Assembly (NCBI GenBank): GCA_012845835.1
Contig: JABAKD010000025.1
Span: forward strand, 2,197,001 to 2,261,000
Source of the DNA: Undaria pinnatifida
Lineage: Eukaryota; Sar; Phaeophyceae; Laminariales; Alariaceae
Length of the DNA: 64,000 bases
Reading direction: 5' to 3'
In this document: positions 55,205 to 64,000 of the stretch, in pieces
How the letters are laid out: each line of letters opens with the position of its first letter
Position numbering within the stretch: position 1 is the first letter of the stretch
Position numbers and translations under genes: made by a program
The notes under the pieces: model-generated
Databases searched by the model: none
What the model was told of the DNA's origin: nothing
The model's input: only the letters and a program-made list of their open reading frames with translations

Positions 55205-56216
55205 GCGCCGCAAGACTGCGCTTCCCTCCAAGTACTACCTCCCCAGGCCCAAAGGCAGACAGGGTCGTCCAGGAGGAAAACCGCTACGAAACAGCATAAC
55301 GGCTGTGGGGGAGGACAGCACGTAATCCAAGGAGGTGTCGCGCGCGCGTGGGGGGGGCAAGTAGGTGACGCACGCTCGTGGGGGGGGTCCAAAAGTGTTG
55401 TTACCGGTGGTGGGCATTCAGTGGTGGAGTAGGTTTGTGGTAGGTACGCAGGCCGCCCATTGAGTAAGAATTGAGAGAAAATCTTTGTTTCGAAACCCAA
55501 CATGGGTGGTACGTATGTGCCGGGGATGGACGATACAGCGAATAAAGCTCGACGTGTAGCGCGGCGACATGGGGAGAGAGGGTCATCGTGGGGTAACCTT
55601 CGTGGACATGTCACAATGGGGCATAGTAGCAATGCCTGTGAGAGCGAGTTGCCAATGTGTTTCTCGCTAGTGGTGTTGCGGCTTCGTGGCAGACAACAAG
55701 CTCCAGCTGTGGTAGCGAATGACACACATTTTCCTCCCGTCTATTGTTCTCGTGTTGAAAGCCTACTTTCGTGCGTACTCGTGGTCTTCGGGAGTCGCGG
55801 TGCTGCTGGGTGCTGCTCGTGTAAAATATCATTTGATCGACGTGTGCGTTGAGAGGCCCGCCGTCATTGCTTCAAAAATAACGTGCGGCAGTCTGCGGGT
55901 CTTCCGTTGCGTCCCAGCGACGCCCGCGCTCACGACGCACCCATTGGCTCCGGGGATGCTCGATGACGTCCCTTGCATGAAACGCGCTTCTTCATTTGTG
56001 TCCTACAGGGGTCGACTGCATTTTGGCGGTGCTGACCGTACAACTTTCGTTCGCAACCCATGAACATTTGACCATTTCTTCGCATTGCCGTCCGACGGTT
56101 GTGCCCAAACAAGGCAGCCCAAACCTTCATAACAATCAACACCCATTTCCAAACTTAATGTTGCATGCGAATCCGGAACAGCTAGGGACGAAACGCGGAC
56201 AGCCTGTACCTACCCA
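55205..56216. other. MULE interior, no recognised gene
   Basis: Frames overlap on both strands (minus 55201-55725 of 174 codons; plus 55502-55852 and 55719-56063) without motifs. G-runs occur near 55350 and 55380. Confidence 0.4.
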
Positions 56217-57160
56217 TTGCTATTGGCAACCACCATGAGGACCCACACTCCGTCCACCAGTACTTCCCCCCCGCCGACATCGACGCACCAGTCGCGATTT
56301 CTTGTGAAAACGCTGTACGACTGCCCTGCGTCCACTACCTTCTTCCAAGATCATGGGCATCCATTCAACAGGCACCACTTCAGCAACTCCACCTGCCCAC
56401 TCTCAGCTGCTAACCCTCAGATTTCTGTGGTCCAGCGGTAGCCGCGCTCCCGCAACCCCATCACCACGCGCAAATGGCCTCCCCTCGCAGCCGACTCCAT
56501 GATCCCATCGTCACTCCGCCACCTCAAAGTGATCGTGTGAGGCAGCAACCTCAATCGCTACACTCATCCCGCCCACCGCCCTTTTACTTTGCTGGTCGAC
56601 AAACGTGTCCCAGAGAACCTTCGCCATGCCTAAGTCGCCTACCTCCGCTGCCTGCTTGAGCCCATCGGAGGGCACCGCTTCACCACCATGTGGTACGTAT
56701 CCTGCTACGATGTCCACCATCTCAGCGTTACCTGAGGCTACCGCCAGATTGTACGCGTCTTTGTCCCTAGGAAACTCCAAGGTCCTATCGTGGGCGAAGT
56801 ACTGCTCCAGTACGTTTTCGACCATCGTTGTGTTGTTGCCTCGCACAGCGATCTCCAACAACCACCTACCACCGTATGTCCAAACTTATCCTGCCATTCC
56901 GTAATATTACTTGGTTGCCCGTTGATGCCGCAAGCATACATCCCCGCTGCCCTCATCCCGCCTTAATGGCCGACGCCAAGCGGCGGGATGATGGTAAAAT
57001 GGCGATGGCGTTCAGAAACAGTCTCGTCCCTTGCATGTGTTCGCCGCCAACTCTCCCTCACACAATTGAGGAACGAGGCGAACTCCATTCCGCCCCAAAG
57101 TTCCATTATTCGTTGCATCACATCTTCGTTTAGAACATGTCGCCCCTGCGGGAGCGAGCA
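56217..57160 (-). pseudogene. Ankyrin-repeat gene relic, antisense inside the MULE
   Basis: On the minus strand, about 57140-56985 reads LNEDVMQRIMELWGGMEFAS and could be an F-box-like start. 56861-56511 encodes clear ankyrin repeats: LEIAVRGNNTTMVENVLEQY, then AYNLAVASGNAEMVDIVAGY, then GLKQAAEVGDLGMAKVLWDT, then AIEVAASHDHFEVAE. After a one-base shift (about 56507), GIMESAARGGHLRVVMGLRE continues the repeats. A further shift gives AESGQVELLKWCLLNGCP, with a TGA soon after. Spacing of about 33 residues fits ankyrin. The protein would be a binding scaffold. At least two shifts and a stop make it a pseudogene unless introns explain them. It may be a captured host gene. Confidence 0.65.
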
Positions 57161-57210
57161 CGCCGGAGGGATCAAGGGCAGGGAGTACAACGAGTAGTTA
57201 TTTTTTTGGT

Positions 57211-57603
57211 GTGAGTGAGGATGCATCACCCGGTAACGGTGGCAATAACCTTCTGTTTCCTGCACTTGCATCAGGCGACATCAAACGGATCAAATACATT
57301 TTCATCTCGGAAAAGTTCCACGCCCTTGTCAGAAGAAACTTGCCGCTGCCCTGCTCAACAAAATTTTCGTTGGATATTGCCCGCGGGATCTTGCTTTCTC
57401 ACCGCGGCTCCATCGGCCCCCCTGGTCGGGGTCTCCTCGTGCACCCTCGCCCGTTGGTGCGGAGGGCGATCCAATCCCTGGTTGTGGGGGAGGCAACAGC
57501 GCATGCACGTAGCCTCTTAACATACTACGATACAAACAATGGGGGTTGTAGCCAACGAATCTATGGAGTATCTACTGCTCTAGTACATTTTACACCAAAA
57601 TAG
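57211..57603 (+). CDS. Hypothetical frame, 130 codons, MULE interior
   Basis: An open plus-strand frame reads SGDIKRIKYIFISEKFHALV near its start. It has no recognised family and lacks strong start context. It could be a shadow of upstream exons of the antisense ankyrin gene. Confidence 0.2.
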   Translation: MSEDASPGNGGNNLLFPALASGDIKRIKYIFISEKFHALVRRNLPLPCSTKFSLDIARGILLSHRGSIGPPGRGLLVHPRPLVRRAIQSLVVGEATAHARSLLTYYDTNNGGCSQRIYGVSTALVHFTPK

Positions 57604-57697
57604 TCTACATAGTACTGGGGCGAGCTATTGGGTCCAGCCCAAGTGCAACAGAACAAGGGCAGCAGAACTATCGACATAACTTCGTTAGCTGGAAAGA

Positions 57698-58401
57698 TCA
57701 AATCAGCAACAGATTGATCAACAGGACCGACGACACGTGGATACTGCTGCTGCATGCGGGCAAAAAAAAGCCTCCGTGTGCGTGCGGATCCAAACGCGAT
57801 ATATTTTTAAAAAACATTCCAAGGACGTCAGCCGTGAGTTCGACGATTTTCGGGTCAATACTCATCTTTGCAAGCTGCGTTGTTGGTACTTGTGATATAC
57901 TATGTGGGTGGGTTTTTTCACAACAGGAGGGGTCATATTGTTTTGTTAAAAACATTCAAGGACGTCAAGTGTGAGTTCGACGAATCTCAGGTCAATAGTC
58001 ATCTTTGCAAGCTGCGTTGTTGGTACTTGTAATACATTCGTTTCATCGGTTAATGCGTTTAGAGCGTCCTGCCTCACCTCGTCCGTTGAGGGCCCACCAG
58101 CAACAGCAGCGACCTCCGGGCTCCCGCTAGTAGTGCGCTTAGCGCCCTCGTTGGCAGCGGCAGCAGACCGGTTAGTGGGCCCCGCACCGCTCGCCACACT
58201 AACGGTCGCAACGTGCGCCGGCGCAGCGTCTCGGCAACGGCCTGTGGGCAGAGTGAGGTGTACTTCGTGGTCATTTTCTCCATGCAGCTCTTCGGGATTG
58301 GCCGTGCCTTCGGGGTTCTTTGTAGACAGCGGCGTGAGCGGTGCCGCGAAAGGCTGTCTGTGCGTGGTACTGTGCTCTGCGAGCGGTGTGCGAGCATGCA
58401 C
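57698..58401 (-). CDS. Leftward ORF starting in the right MULE terminal region
   Basis: A frame of 151 codons (58401-57946) starts at ATG at the inner edge of the right TIR. It is Ala/Thr-rich and ends QVPTTQLAKMTIDLRFVELT. The next block (57955-57698) repeats the same ending in a second frame (QVPTTQLAKMSIDPKIVELT), because about 125 bp is duplicated in tandem. Its position, transcribed inward from the right end and convergent with the transposase, recalls the two-gene layout of maize MuDR, but I see no sequence evidence that it is a mudrB homologue. Function unknown. Confidence 0.4.
57835..58035. repeat. Tandem repeat of about 125 bp related to the LINE 3' end
   Basis: GTGAGTTCGACGATTTTCGG ... 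CTCATCTTTGCAAGCTGCGT occurs at about 57834 and again at about 57970. The phrase CTCATCTTTGCAAGCTG and its flanks closely resemble the antisense LINE terminus (GTGAGATCGAAGATTTTGTC ... CTCATCTTTGCAAGCTGTGT). Confidence 0.7.
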
Positions 58402-58573
58402 TCTTTTTGAAATTGAAATCTGGTTCTGTAGAGTAGGTTCTGCAGGCGTTTATCACAGCGCGTAGCTCGCGTTGCAATAAATTGAAAATTGGTTCTGTAG
58501 AAAGGTTGTACAGGCGTTTTCCGTGTTGGCAGGATATTCCTTCCTGCCAATGTTGGCAGATTCCCGGGCGCCG
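58397..58573 (-). repeat. MULE right terminal inverted repeat
   Basis: Inverted match of 47828-48004, ending TCCCGGGCGCCG at 58573. The inner boundary is at GCATGCACTCTTTTTGAAAT. Confidence 0.92.
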
Positions 58574-59045
58574 GTCCAATGGTCTACGCGAAAAAGATGA
58601 AGCTGCGATTTCGTGCAGGGAAACTGGACCTACCAGAAAGAAGAAAGAGATGTACCAGAATTCGGGAAGAGGAGGATGTACCTACAAATATGTGCAATAG
58701 AGAGCAGGACTCACATAGTAAGAGAGTTGTGTAATATACAAGGGGGAACGGGATGCATTAGAGGAGGAGATGAGGAAATTAGACGTATGCGGCATGGAAG
58801 AGTTTGGTAAGCTAGAGAGTAGCGCTAAAAACGATCGCTATCCTAGGAGATAGATGGTGACCGCAGACGGCGAAACAGGACTGGGGATAGGGTAAGCAAA
58901 CAGATTACATTTAGACTATACGGAAGAAGCGTAATGAGCGCCCGAATGTTGGAGGTGTTTCTCTTAGGAGCAGGAACGGTGCTTCGTCTCGAAATGAATG
59001 CGTGGTCAATGGTCCAATGACTAAGGCAAGCAACAAATGAGTACG
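58574..59045 (+). pseudogene. LINE copy B, right part (C-terminal region)
   Basis: After the second GTCCAATGG the LINE continues, YAKKMKLRFRAGKLDLPERR, through a Cys-bearing segment that has lost its CPC core. It then reads TIAILGDRW and ends at RQATNE, just before the C-rich 3'-UTR. Several stops show it was already decayed or has decayed since. Confidence 0.82.
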
Positions 59046-59312
59046 CCTTCCCCCCGGCCCCTCACCGGTCGTGTGACCACAGACTTTACAGATCTCAAAC
59101 TGGTGCATTCCACGGCCGTCATATGTTGTCCCCCTCAAAAGACGGGTGTATAGGTCCCGTGCACAGGCTGACTAACATCACTCTGTTGACTCTGGTACAA
59201 CAAGCTAGTTTTAAGGGGAGTCGCCGACACATATCCTTAATAAGGACACACACCCAGTGTAGGCGCAATCGGAGTATCATACACAACTTGGAAATGTGAG
59301 TTTTGACGAAAG
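59046..59312 (+). repeat. LINE 3'-UTR of copy B
   Basis: CACGGCCGTCATATGTTGTC, GAGTCGCCGACACATATCCT and AAATGTGAGTTTTGACGAAA follow the coding end directly. This links the dispersed 3'-UTR repeat to the LINE coding region. Confidence 0.85.
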
Positions 59313-60997
59313 GTTAATGCCACGGGGGATCGCAGAGGATTGTTTTGAGTAGGAGCTCGTCTGGGGGCATTTCGCGTACAAATTAAACCACTTGACAATA
59401 AAATATAGCATCTGCAAACAAGATCCTCACGTCGAATTTTTAGAAAAAATGCAGCAAAGATATAGTCTAGTCAAATAATACAACAGAGCTTTTCAGGTGC
59501 TTTTAGCCCTTTTTGGACTCCATAACTACCCCTGTATTATTAGTAGTGTCCCTCTATCCTTTTTCCTAAGCCCTTAAACCACAGTTATATCATCCACCTG
59601 TTGAACAGCAAGCTTTTGGTGAAAAACGTTTTTTCATCGGTGATGTACCCATTGTATTAGGCTCCCGCGCGTGATATGAAGCGATTTCGGCAGCTTTTGG
59701 TGTTGCTGCTCGCCAGTTCGAACTCACGAAACATCTCGTAAGTCGCTTCTGGCTGCCTACAACCGCTGGCTGGCGCACCCGACGTCGCCATACACCCATC
59801 GGGAGCGTCCTTCAATTTCGCGGGCCGTGGTTGCTTGTGCGGAGCTGTAGCTGCCCGCTAGTGAAGTGCATACGTTCCTTTGGGGGTTGTTTTTAGTCTC
59901 GTTTTGTGTACCCCCAATTTTGACCACCGCAGTGCCTCAAGGTGATGTGTGGACCTCTGCTGAGAACTAGAGGGGCGTCGATCTGAAGAGACTCACAGCA
60001 GCTATCTGCCATTTTTTTCAAGGTTTCCGGATCTGTATTCCACGAACCAGCCGAAGCTCTAAACCATGTGTTTTACTGTTCCGATAAAACATCTGGATGT
60101 TAGAGTTACCGGAAAACCGGGGACCAGGGGACGCTTAGGCCCTCCCGTGGCCTTACGCTTCGACCTCACAGCAGGAGTACATTTTTTAATTATATAATAT
60201 CGTTGGGGGTTTCAGACTGGTGATTTTTCAGATCTTGATTTAGGCATTCAGAAATAAGCTGGGCTCCTCGTGCCAGTCCCGAGGTTTATCCGTCGCGCAT
60301 CTACAGCTGCAACATCGGTCGATCCTGCACCAGTCGAGCTGTCTGCTCCCAGAAAAAGTGCGCGACTCTAAAGCTCGATTCGTTTATTGCTAGTACAGCA
60401 GTATAGATCACTCAAGCAATCGAACTCACAGCTGACGTTTGTTGAAACCCATTGGTGAGTGTTCAAAACGTGAATAACGTTTTTTTTCAGATGCATTCAT
60501 GTCTAGACTATACTTACACATGGCCCGATTCGACTTCGTCATGACAGCCCTAGTATTCGAATATCAAGGACCCGATCTCAGGCGCGGCAGCCGTCGTTTG
60601 CGTCGCCCACTCTGTCGTCGCCCTTCAGTTTTCTTGCAGAAGTTGGTCGAGGGAAGACTCTTAGACTAGGGCGTAAGCGATCTTTGATCCTTTGGTACAC
60701 GATCTTTGTTGATATATGATATCACAAAAAATCAGTAATCGGAGCATGCATGCATGTGTAGTCTATACCAGCTACTATAAATTTATTAATGTAATACCTG
60801 TATCTATAGACTACCCTGATATCATGTTTTACAACAAAAACGTAAAGGAAAAACATGTTTCCTCCTGTCCGCCTCAGAGTTTTTCCTTGAAATATATTGT
60901 GCGTCTGCATTAAGCTCGCAGGTAGAATAAATTGCTCGCATCCACCTCCGTCTTCTCTCCCCCCATCCCACCCCGTCATATACGAGCGGTTCTTTCA
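59313..60997. other. Non-coding, no recognised feature
   Basis: Short frames only. 60700-60900 is AT-rich. No motif, TIR or tandem repeat was noticed. Confidence 0.5.
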
Positions 60998-61830
60998 AGA
61001 ATGCAGTTTACCCTTCATACGACTCGCCAAACACCTGACGGCGCCTCGCGCTTGGTGCAAGCAATGTGTGCTTACTTGGTGAAAACCCAACGTGCTCCGT
61101 CCCGGCATAGTAGGGAGGCGAGGGTCTATGGCCATACGACTACGGCCATGCGCAAAATGAGTACACCCCCCTCTCCTGCCACCCCCCCGACCCCTCCCCC
61201 TCTCCCGCCGCCCCACCGAAAATCACCCCCCCCACACAGGAACACCCTCCCCCTCCCCTGCCGCCCCACCTAAAACCAATATCCGCCAAAATATTAAACA
61301 CTACCCGACAAGTGATATCGCCTTTTTACCGTTCAAGCCATCCATGCAATAGCTCCAATTCATTTGTATTGCCTTCAGGTTTAAATCAACCTCCCCCCCC
61401 CCGCCCTCTCCTTCCCCGCCTGCCCCACCATCCCGTAGACCTAGCATTACGCGTACAGTAAGCTCCAACACATTTATGCGACATAAAATGCTGGAACCCC
61501 GCCCCCCCGGCGGCGCCACCACCCGTCCCCCCCGCCCCGCGTAAAAGCCTAGCTCTCCCCTCACCGGTTACAAGACTCATACATGATAAAGTTATGCATT
61601 ACACAGCCGTCATATTTTGTCCCCGTCAAAAACTGGTTTAATAGTTTCCGTGCACAGATTGATTAATACCACCCTGTTGACCCTGGTACAAGCTACTACT
61701 GTAGTTCTACGGGGAATCGCCGATCTATATCCTCAATGAGGACAACCATCGAGTAACATGCGCGATCGGAGAACGTACACAGCTTGCAAATATGGGATAT
61801 TCGATCTCACAACTGGAGTGTGTTTTGATT
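60998..61830 (+). repeat. LINE-type tail: shared block, C-rich subrepeats and 3'-UTR, sense
   Basis: 60998-61175 matches the block at 12690-12895 and ends AAAATGAGTACACC. C-rich units follow with TATTAAACACTACCCGACAA...TATCGCC and CGTAGACCTAGCATTACGCG, as at 41.8-42.3 kb. Then come the standard 3'-UTR (CACAGCCGTCATATTTTGTC, GGAATCGCCGATCTATATCC) and the terminus CACAACTGGAGTGTGTTTTG ATTTTTACAATAA. Confidence 0.82.
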
Positions 61831-62044
61831 TTTACAATAATTTGTATAGGACAAAAATTGCGTCATTTGAAATTCAAAATTGGAGCATGTGGATTGTGGA
61901 TCGGCAACATGTGTATACCAGGTGCCCGTCAGTCAAGTGGCGTCTTCACAAATAACACAAAAAATTATCTACCATTGCCAGCGTCAGGTCAGAGCGCGCA
62001 GACCACTTAGTGCGGTGGTGCTAACATACGACCTCGAAAGGCCT
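61831..62044. other. Short non-coding spacer
   Basis: Short frames only, between the LINE tail and the hAT element. Confidence 0.5.
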
Positions 62045-62059
62045 GTAATTATCAGGGCT

Positions 62060-62400
62060 TGTCACGGGTAATGACTCGACCCGCGGGTCGGGCCAAGGGG
62101 GTTTCAAATCTCGCCGGTCGGGTCGAGTCGGGTCATTACGTTTAAAAATCTCACGGGTCTGGTCGGGTCGGGTCAGGAAGTTTTTATAAAATCTCGCGGG
62201 TCGGGTCGGGTCGGGTTAAGAGGTTTTCAAAATCTCGCGGGTCGGCTCGGGTCGGGTCAAGAGGTTTCAAAATCTCGCGGATCGGGTCGGGTCGGGTTAA
62301 GAGGTTTTCAAATTCTCGCGGGTCGGGTCGGGTCATGACCCGCGAGATACGGGTCACTTCGCGGGTCAAGCCATAATAACCCGCGAGTTGTTTTGAGCTG
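62060..62400. repeat. Subterminal GGGTC array, left end of hAT copy 2
   Basis: Units GGGTCGGGTCGGGTYAAGAG plus GTTTTCAAAATCTCGC spacers, as in copy 1. Confidence 0.88.
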
Positions 62401-63439
62401 ACCCGCGGGTCAAACCCGTGGATCTGGCCCGCGGATTGCCTTTTTCAAACTTACAGCTAAGAGCCATTGATGCTGGATAGGCGCCCTGCGGGTCAGGCCC
62501 GCGGGTCCGCAAATAAAATACAAACATTTCCGCTTCCTGCCTCCCTCGTGCCGATGCTCCGACCATATGTCATCACAGCGTGCAGAACGATCACCAGGCA
62601 GTATCCCTAGCTACTCGTACCAAGACATACAGCAGTGTGACGCGAATCCCGTTCTTGCTGAAGCCGTACCAACAGTAGTAACATTACGGTCATACCAGTA
62701 CGAAATGTGACCAAACGTAAAAGGTAAGAAGGGGCAGTCCGTCGTCGAAGCAGCAGCAGCATCAGCACTGGTGGCAGCAAGCAGCAGCAGCAGACCCCAG
62801 ATTCTCGCGGATCGCATCCCCTGCTGACAGACCCACCGTCCCAGTTGTGGGCTTGTTGCCGGAGGCGGCTCAGCTAGGCTGCTTGCCGGGGCTGGAGACT
62901 GCACAAAAAAACGATAGATACAGTAGTAGTAGCTAGCTCGAGAATTATCATACCAGTACGAAATGTGACCAAACGTAAAAAAGCAAGAAAAGCAGCCGTC
63001 GTCGAAGCAGCAGCAGCAGCAGCAGCACAGCAGCAGCAGCACCCTGGCAGCAGCAAGCACCAGCAGCAGGCAACGCATCCTCGCGGATCGCAGCCCCTGC
63101 TGACAGATCCACCGCCCCAGTTGTGGGCTTGCTGCCGGAGGCGGCTCAGCTAGGCTTCTTGCCGGGGCCGGAGATTGCACTGATAACTTATAGCTAGCTC
63201 GCTCGTCGGGTCGCTCGTCGGTTCGACCCGTTGGTCTAGCGGTACGGGCATGCCCATGCATGTGAGTTACGGTTTCTTTCCTATTTTCCGCGCGCATACC
63301 ACATAACATGATCATCAGCTGCAAACAATGCCGGTAAAAACCCAGAGAACACGACATACTGGGACAAGCACGAGGGCCCAAGGACCAACCAACGGGACCG
63401 AGGTATAAATGCTTGGCGCGTGACTCTTCGACTTTGACC

Positions 63440-63725
63440 CGTGAGAAATGTCACGGGTCAAGTCGACCTGACCGGCATGAAACCCGCATCTCGCGGGTCA
63501 CCCGAAATGTGGCGGATCGGGTCGGGTCGGGTCAAGAGAATTTCAAAACCTCGCCGGTCGGGTCGGGCCGGGTCAGGCGGATTTCAAAATTTCGCGGGTC
63601 GGGTCAGGTCGGGTCAGGAGGCTTTCACAATTTCGCGGGTCGGGTCGGGTCGGGTCAGCACGTCTCGAAGTTCTCACGGGTCGGGTCGGGTCAGCTGACC
63701 CGATCCGACCCGACCCGACCCGTGA
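63440..63725. repeat. Subterminal GGGTC array, right end of hAT copy 2
   Basis: The same unit, with the direction switch GGTCGGGTCAGCTGACCCGA near 63690, the counterpart of 10930 in copy 1. Confidence 0.88.
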
Positions 63726-63742
63726 AAAGCCCTGGTAATTAT

Positions 63743-64000
63743 CGGTATTTGAGATAGTTTGGATGGGTTTCGTATGATAGGTTGGCCTTTTATTTTTGGG
63801 AGTCAGAAAATAGATCGGAGGCACGTACCTCCGATATCAGAAGCCATCCGGGGCTCCGGTGGAATCAAATGAACCTACGACTCTACAAAGGCAAAGAAAG
63901 TGGATACTCTCCGAGGACCTGCTCATTTGACAGACCTGCAGGGGGCACTCTGTGTCCCCAATACCCTTACATTATGGTGTCATCGGCAGGACAAAAAGAA
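63743..64000. other. No feature seen at window end
   Basis: No gene, repeat or motif recognised. Confidence 0.5.

Larger units (their letters stand above)
47828..58573. mobile_element. Mutator-like transposon (MULE), 10.7 kb, nested in LINE copy B
   Basis: The ends CGGCGCCCGGGAATCTGCCA and the exact inverse at 58573 bound an element flanked by GTCCAATGG. Deleting it rejoins the LINE so that ...YGPMVYAKKMKLR reads on, as in copy A (HGPMDYAKELKLR). The terminal inverted repeats extend about 177 bp (47828-48004 and 58397-58573). A further short match, ATGACCACGAAGTACACCT, is displaced on the right. It contains a multi-exon transposase gene, an antisense ankyrin relic and an antisense ORF from the right end. 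Long TIRs, a 9 bp duplication and the encoded transposase agree on class. Confidence 0.93.
62053..63734 (-). mobile_element. Non-autonomous hAT element, copy 2 (inverted relative to copy 1)
   Basis: It starts CAGGGCTTGTCACGGGTAAT and ends GACCCGTGAAAAGCCCTG. It is flanked by the 8 bp duplication GTAATTAT (62045-62052 and 63735-63742). It matches copy 1 (10875-12615) end to end in reverse complement: GGGTC arrays at both ends, the two internal blocks with CAG runs, and the GATGCTCCGACCATATGTCA segment. It is 1682 bp long. The different duplication shows an independent insertion. Confidence 0.93.

Noticed and set aside
10867-63742. Whole 53 kb interval between the inverted hAT copies as one giant transposon
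   Set aside because: Each copy has its own 8 bp duplication and two full ends, so they are separate insertions and not termini of one element.

Overview
The window looks like intron-rich nuclear DNA of a eukaryote, probably an alga. Coding pieces end at GT and resume after AG. There is a carbohydrate-sulfotransferase-like gene split into phase-compatible exons. The rest is dominated by eukaryotic transposons: a LINE, Ty1/copia, MULE, hAT, Tc1/mariner-like and PIF-like elements, and SINEs. A brown or other stramenopile alga is my best guess, from the sulfotransferase, the ankyrin type and the CAG/CTG-rich style. No rRNA or mitochondrial/plastid gene was seen that would fix the lineage. No prokaryotic operon, CRISPR array or complete viral genome is present.

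Layout. 1-3.2 kb: unassigned decayed DNA. 3.2-8.3 kb: a decayed LINE hit by at least four later insertions (a retroposed-looking 350 bp piece, a LINE 3'-UTR fragment, a SINE, a 1.05 kb Stowaway-like element). 10.9-12.6 kb: a 1.74 kb non-autonomous hAT element with an 8 bp target duplication, followed by an orphan coding exon (12.93 kb). 14.1-15.5 kb: tandem satellites. 16.5-18.7 kb: LINE 3'-UTR copies in both orientations. 19.2-21.1 kb: the sulfotransferase gene, the best host-gene candidate. 23.7-24.55 kb: a PIF-like element. 25.3-27.7 kb: an OTU-domain cysteine-protease gene and its truncated tandem duplicate, the duplicate split by a 935 bp TA-flanked element. 33-34.3 kb: antisense Ty1/copia remnant. 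36.1-38.5 kb: a 2.44 kb hAT-like element inserted in a LINE 3'-UTR, carrying a small ORF and tRNA-like repeats. 39-47.6 kb: CAG/GGC repeats, C-rich LINE tails and a 120 bp minisatellite. 47.83-58.57 kb: a 10.7 kb Mutator-like element (MULE) inserted in a second LINE copy. 59-62 kb: LINE tails. 62.05-63.73 kb: a second, inverted copy of the 1.7 kb hAT element.

How it fits together. The main story is nested transposition. The MULE has roughly 177 bp terminal inverted repeats, a 9 bp target duplication that restores the LINE reading frame, a multi-exon transposase gene (DDE core plus SWIM-like end), an antisense ankyrin-repeat relic and a further antisense frame starting at the right terminus. 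Most of the cut-and-paste families carry their own short motif as dense tandem arrays just inside their ends. The transposase gene shows at least one frame change and two in-frame stops, so this MULE copy is probably no longer autonomous. Sequence divergence, identities and any database match were not computed; calls rest on reading motifs, termini and target duplications directly.
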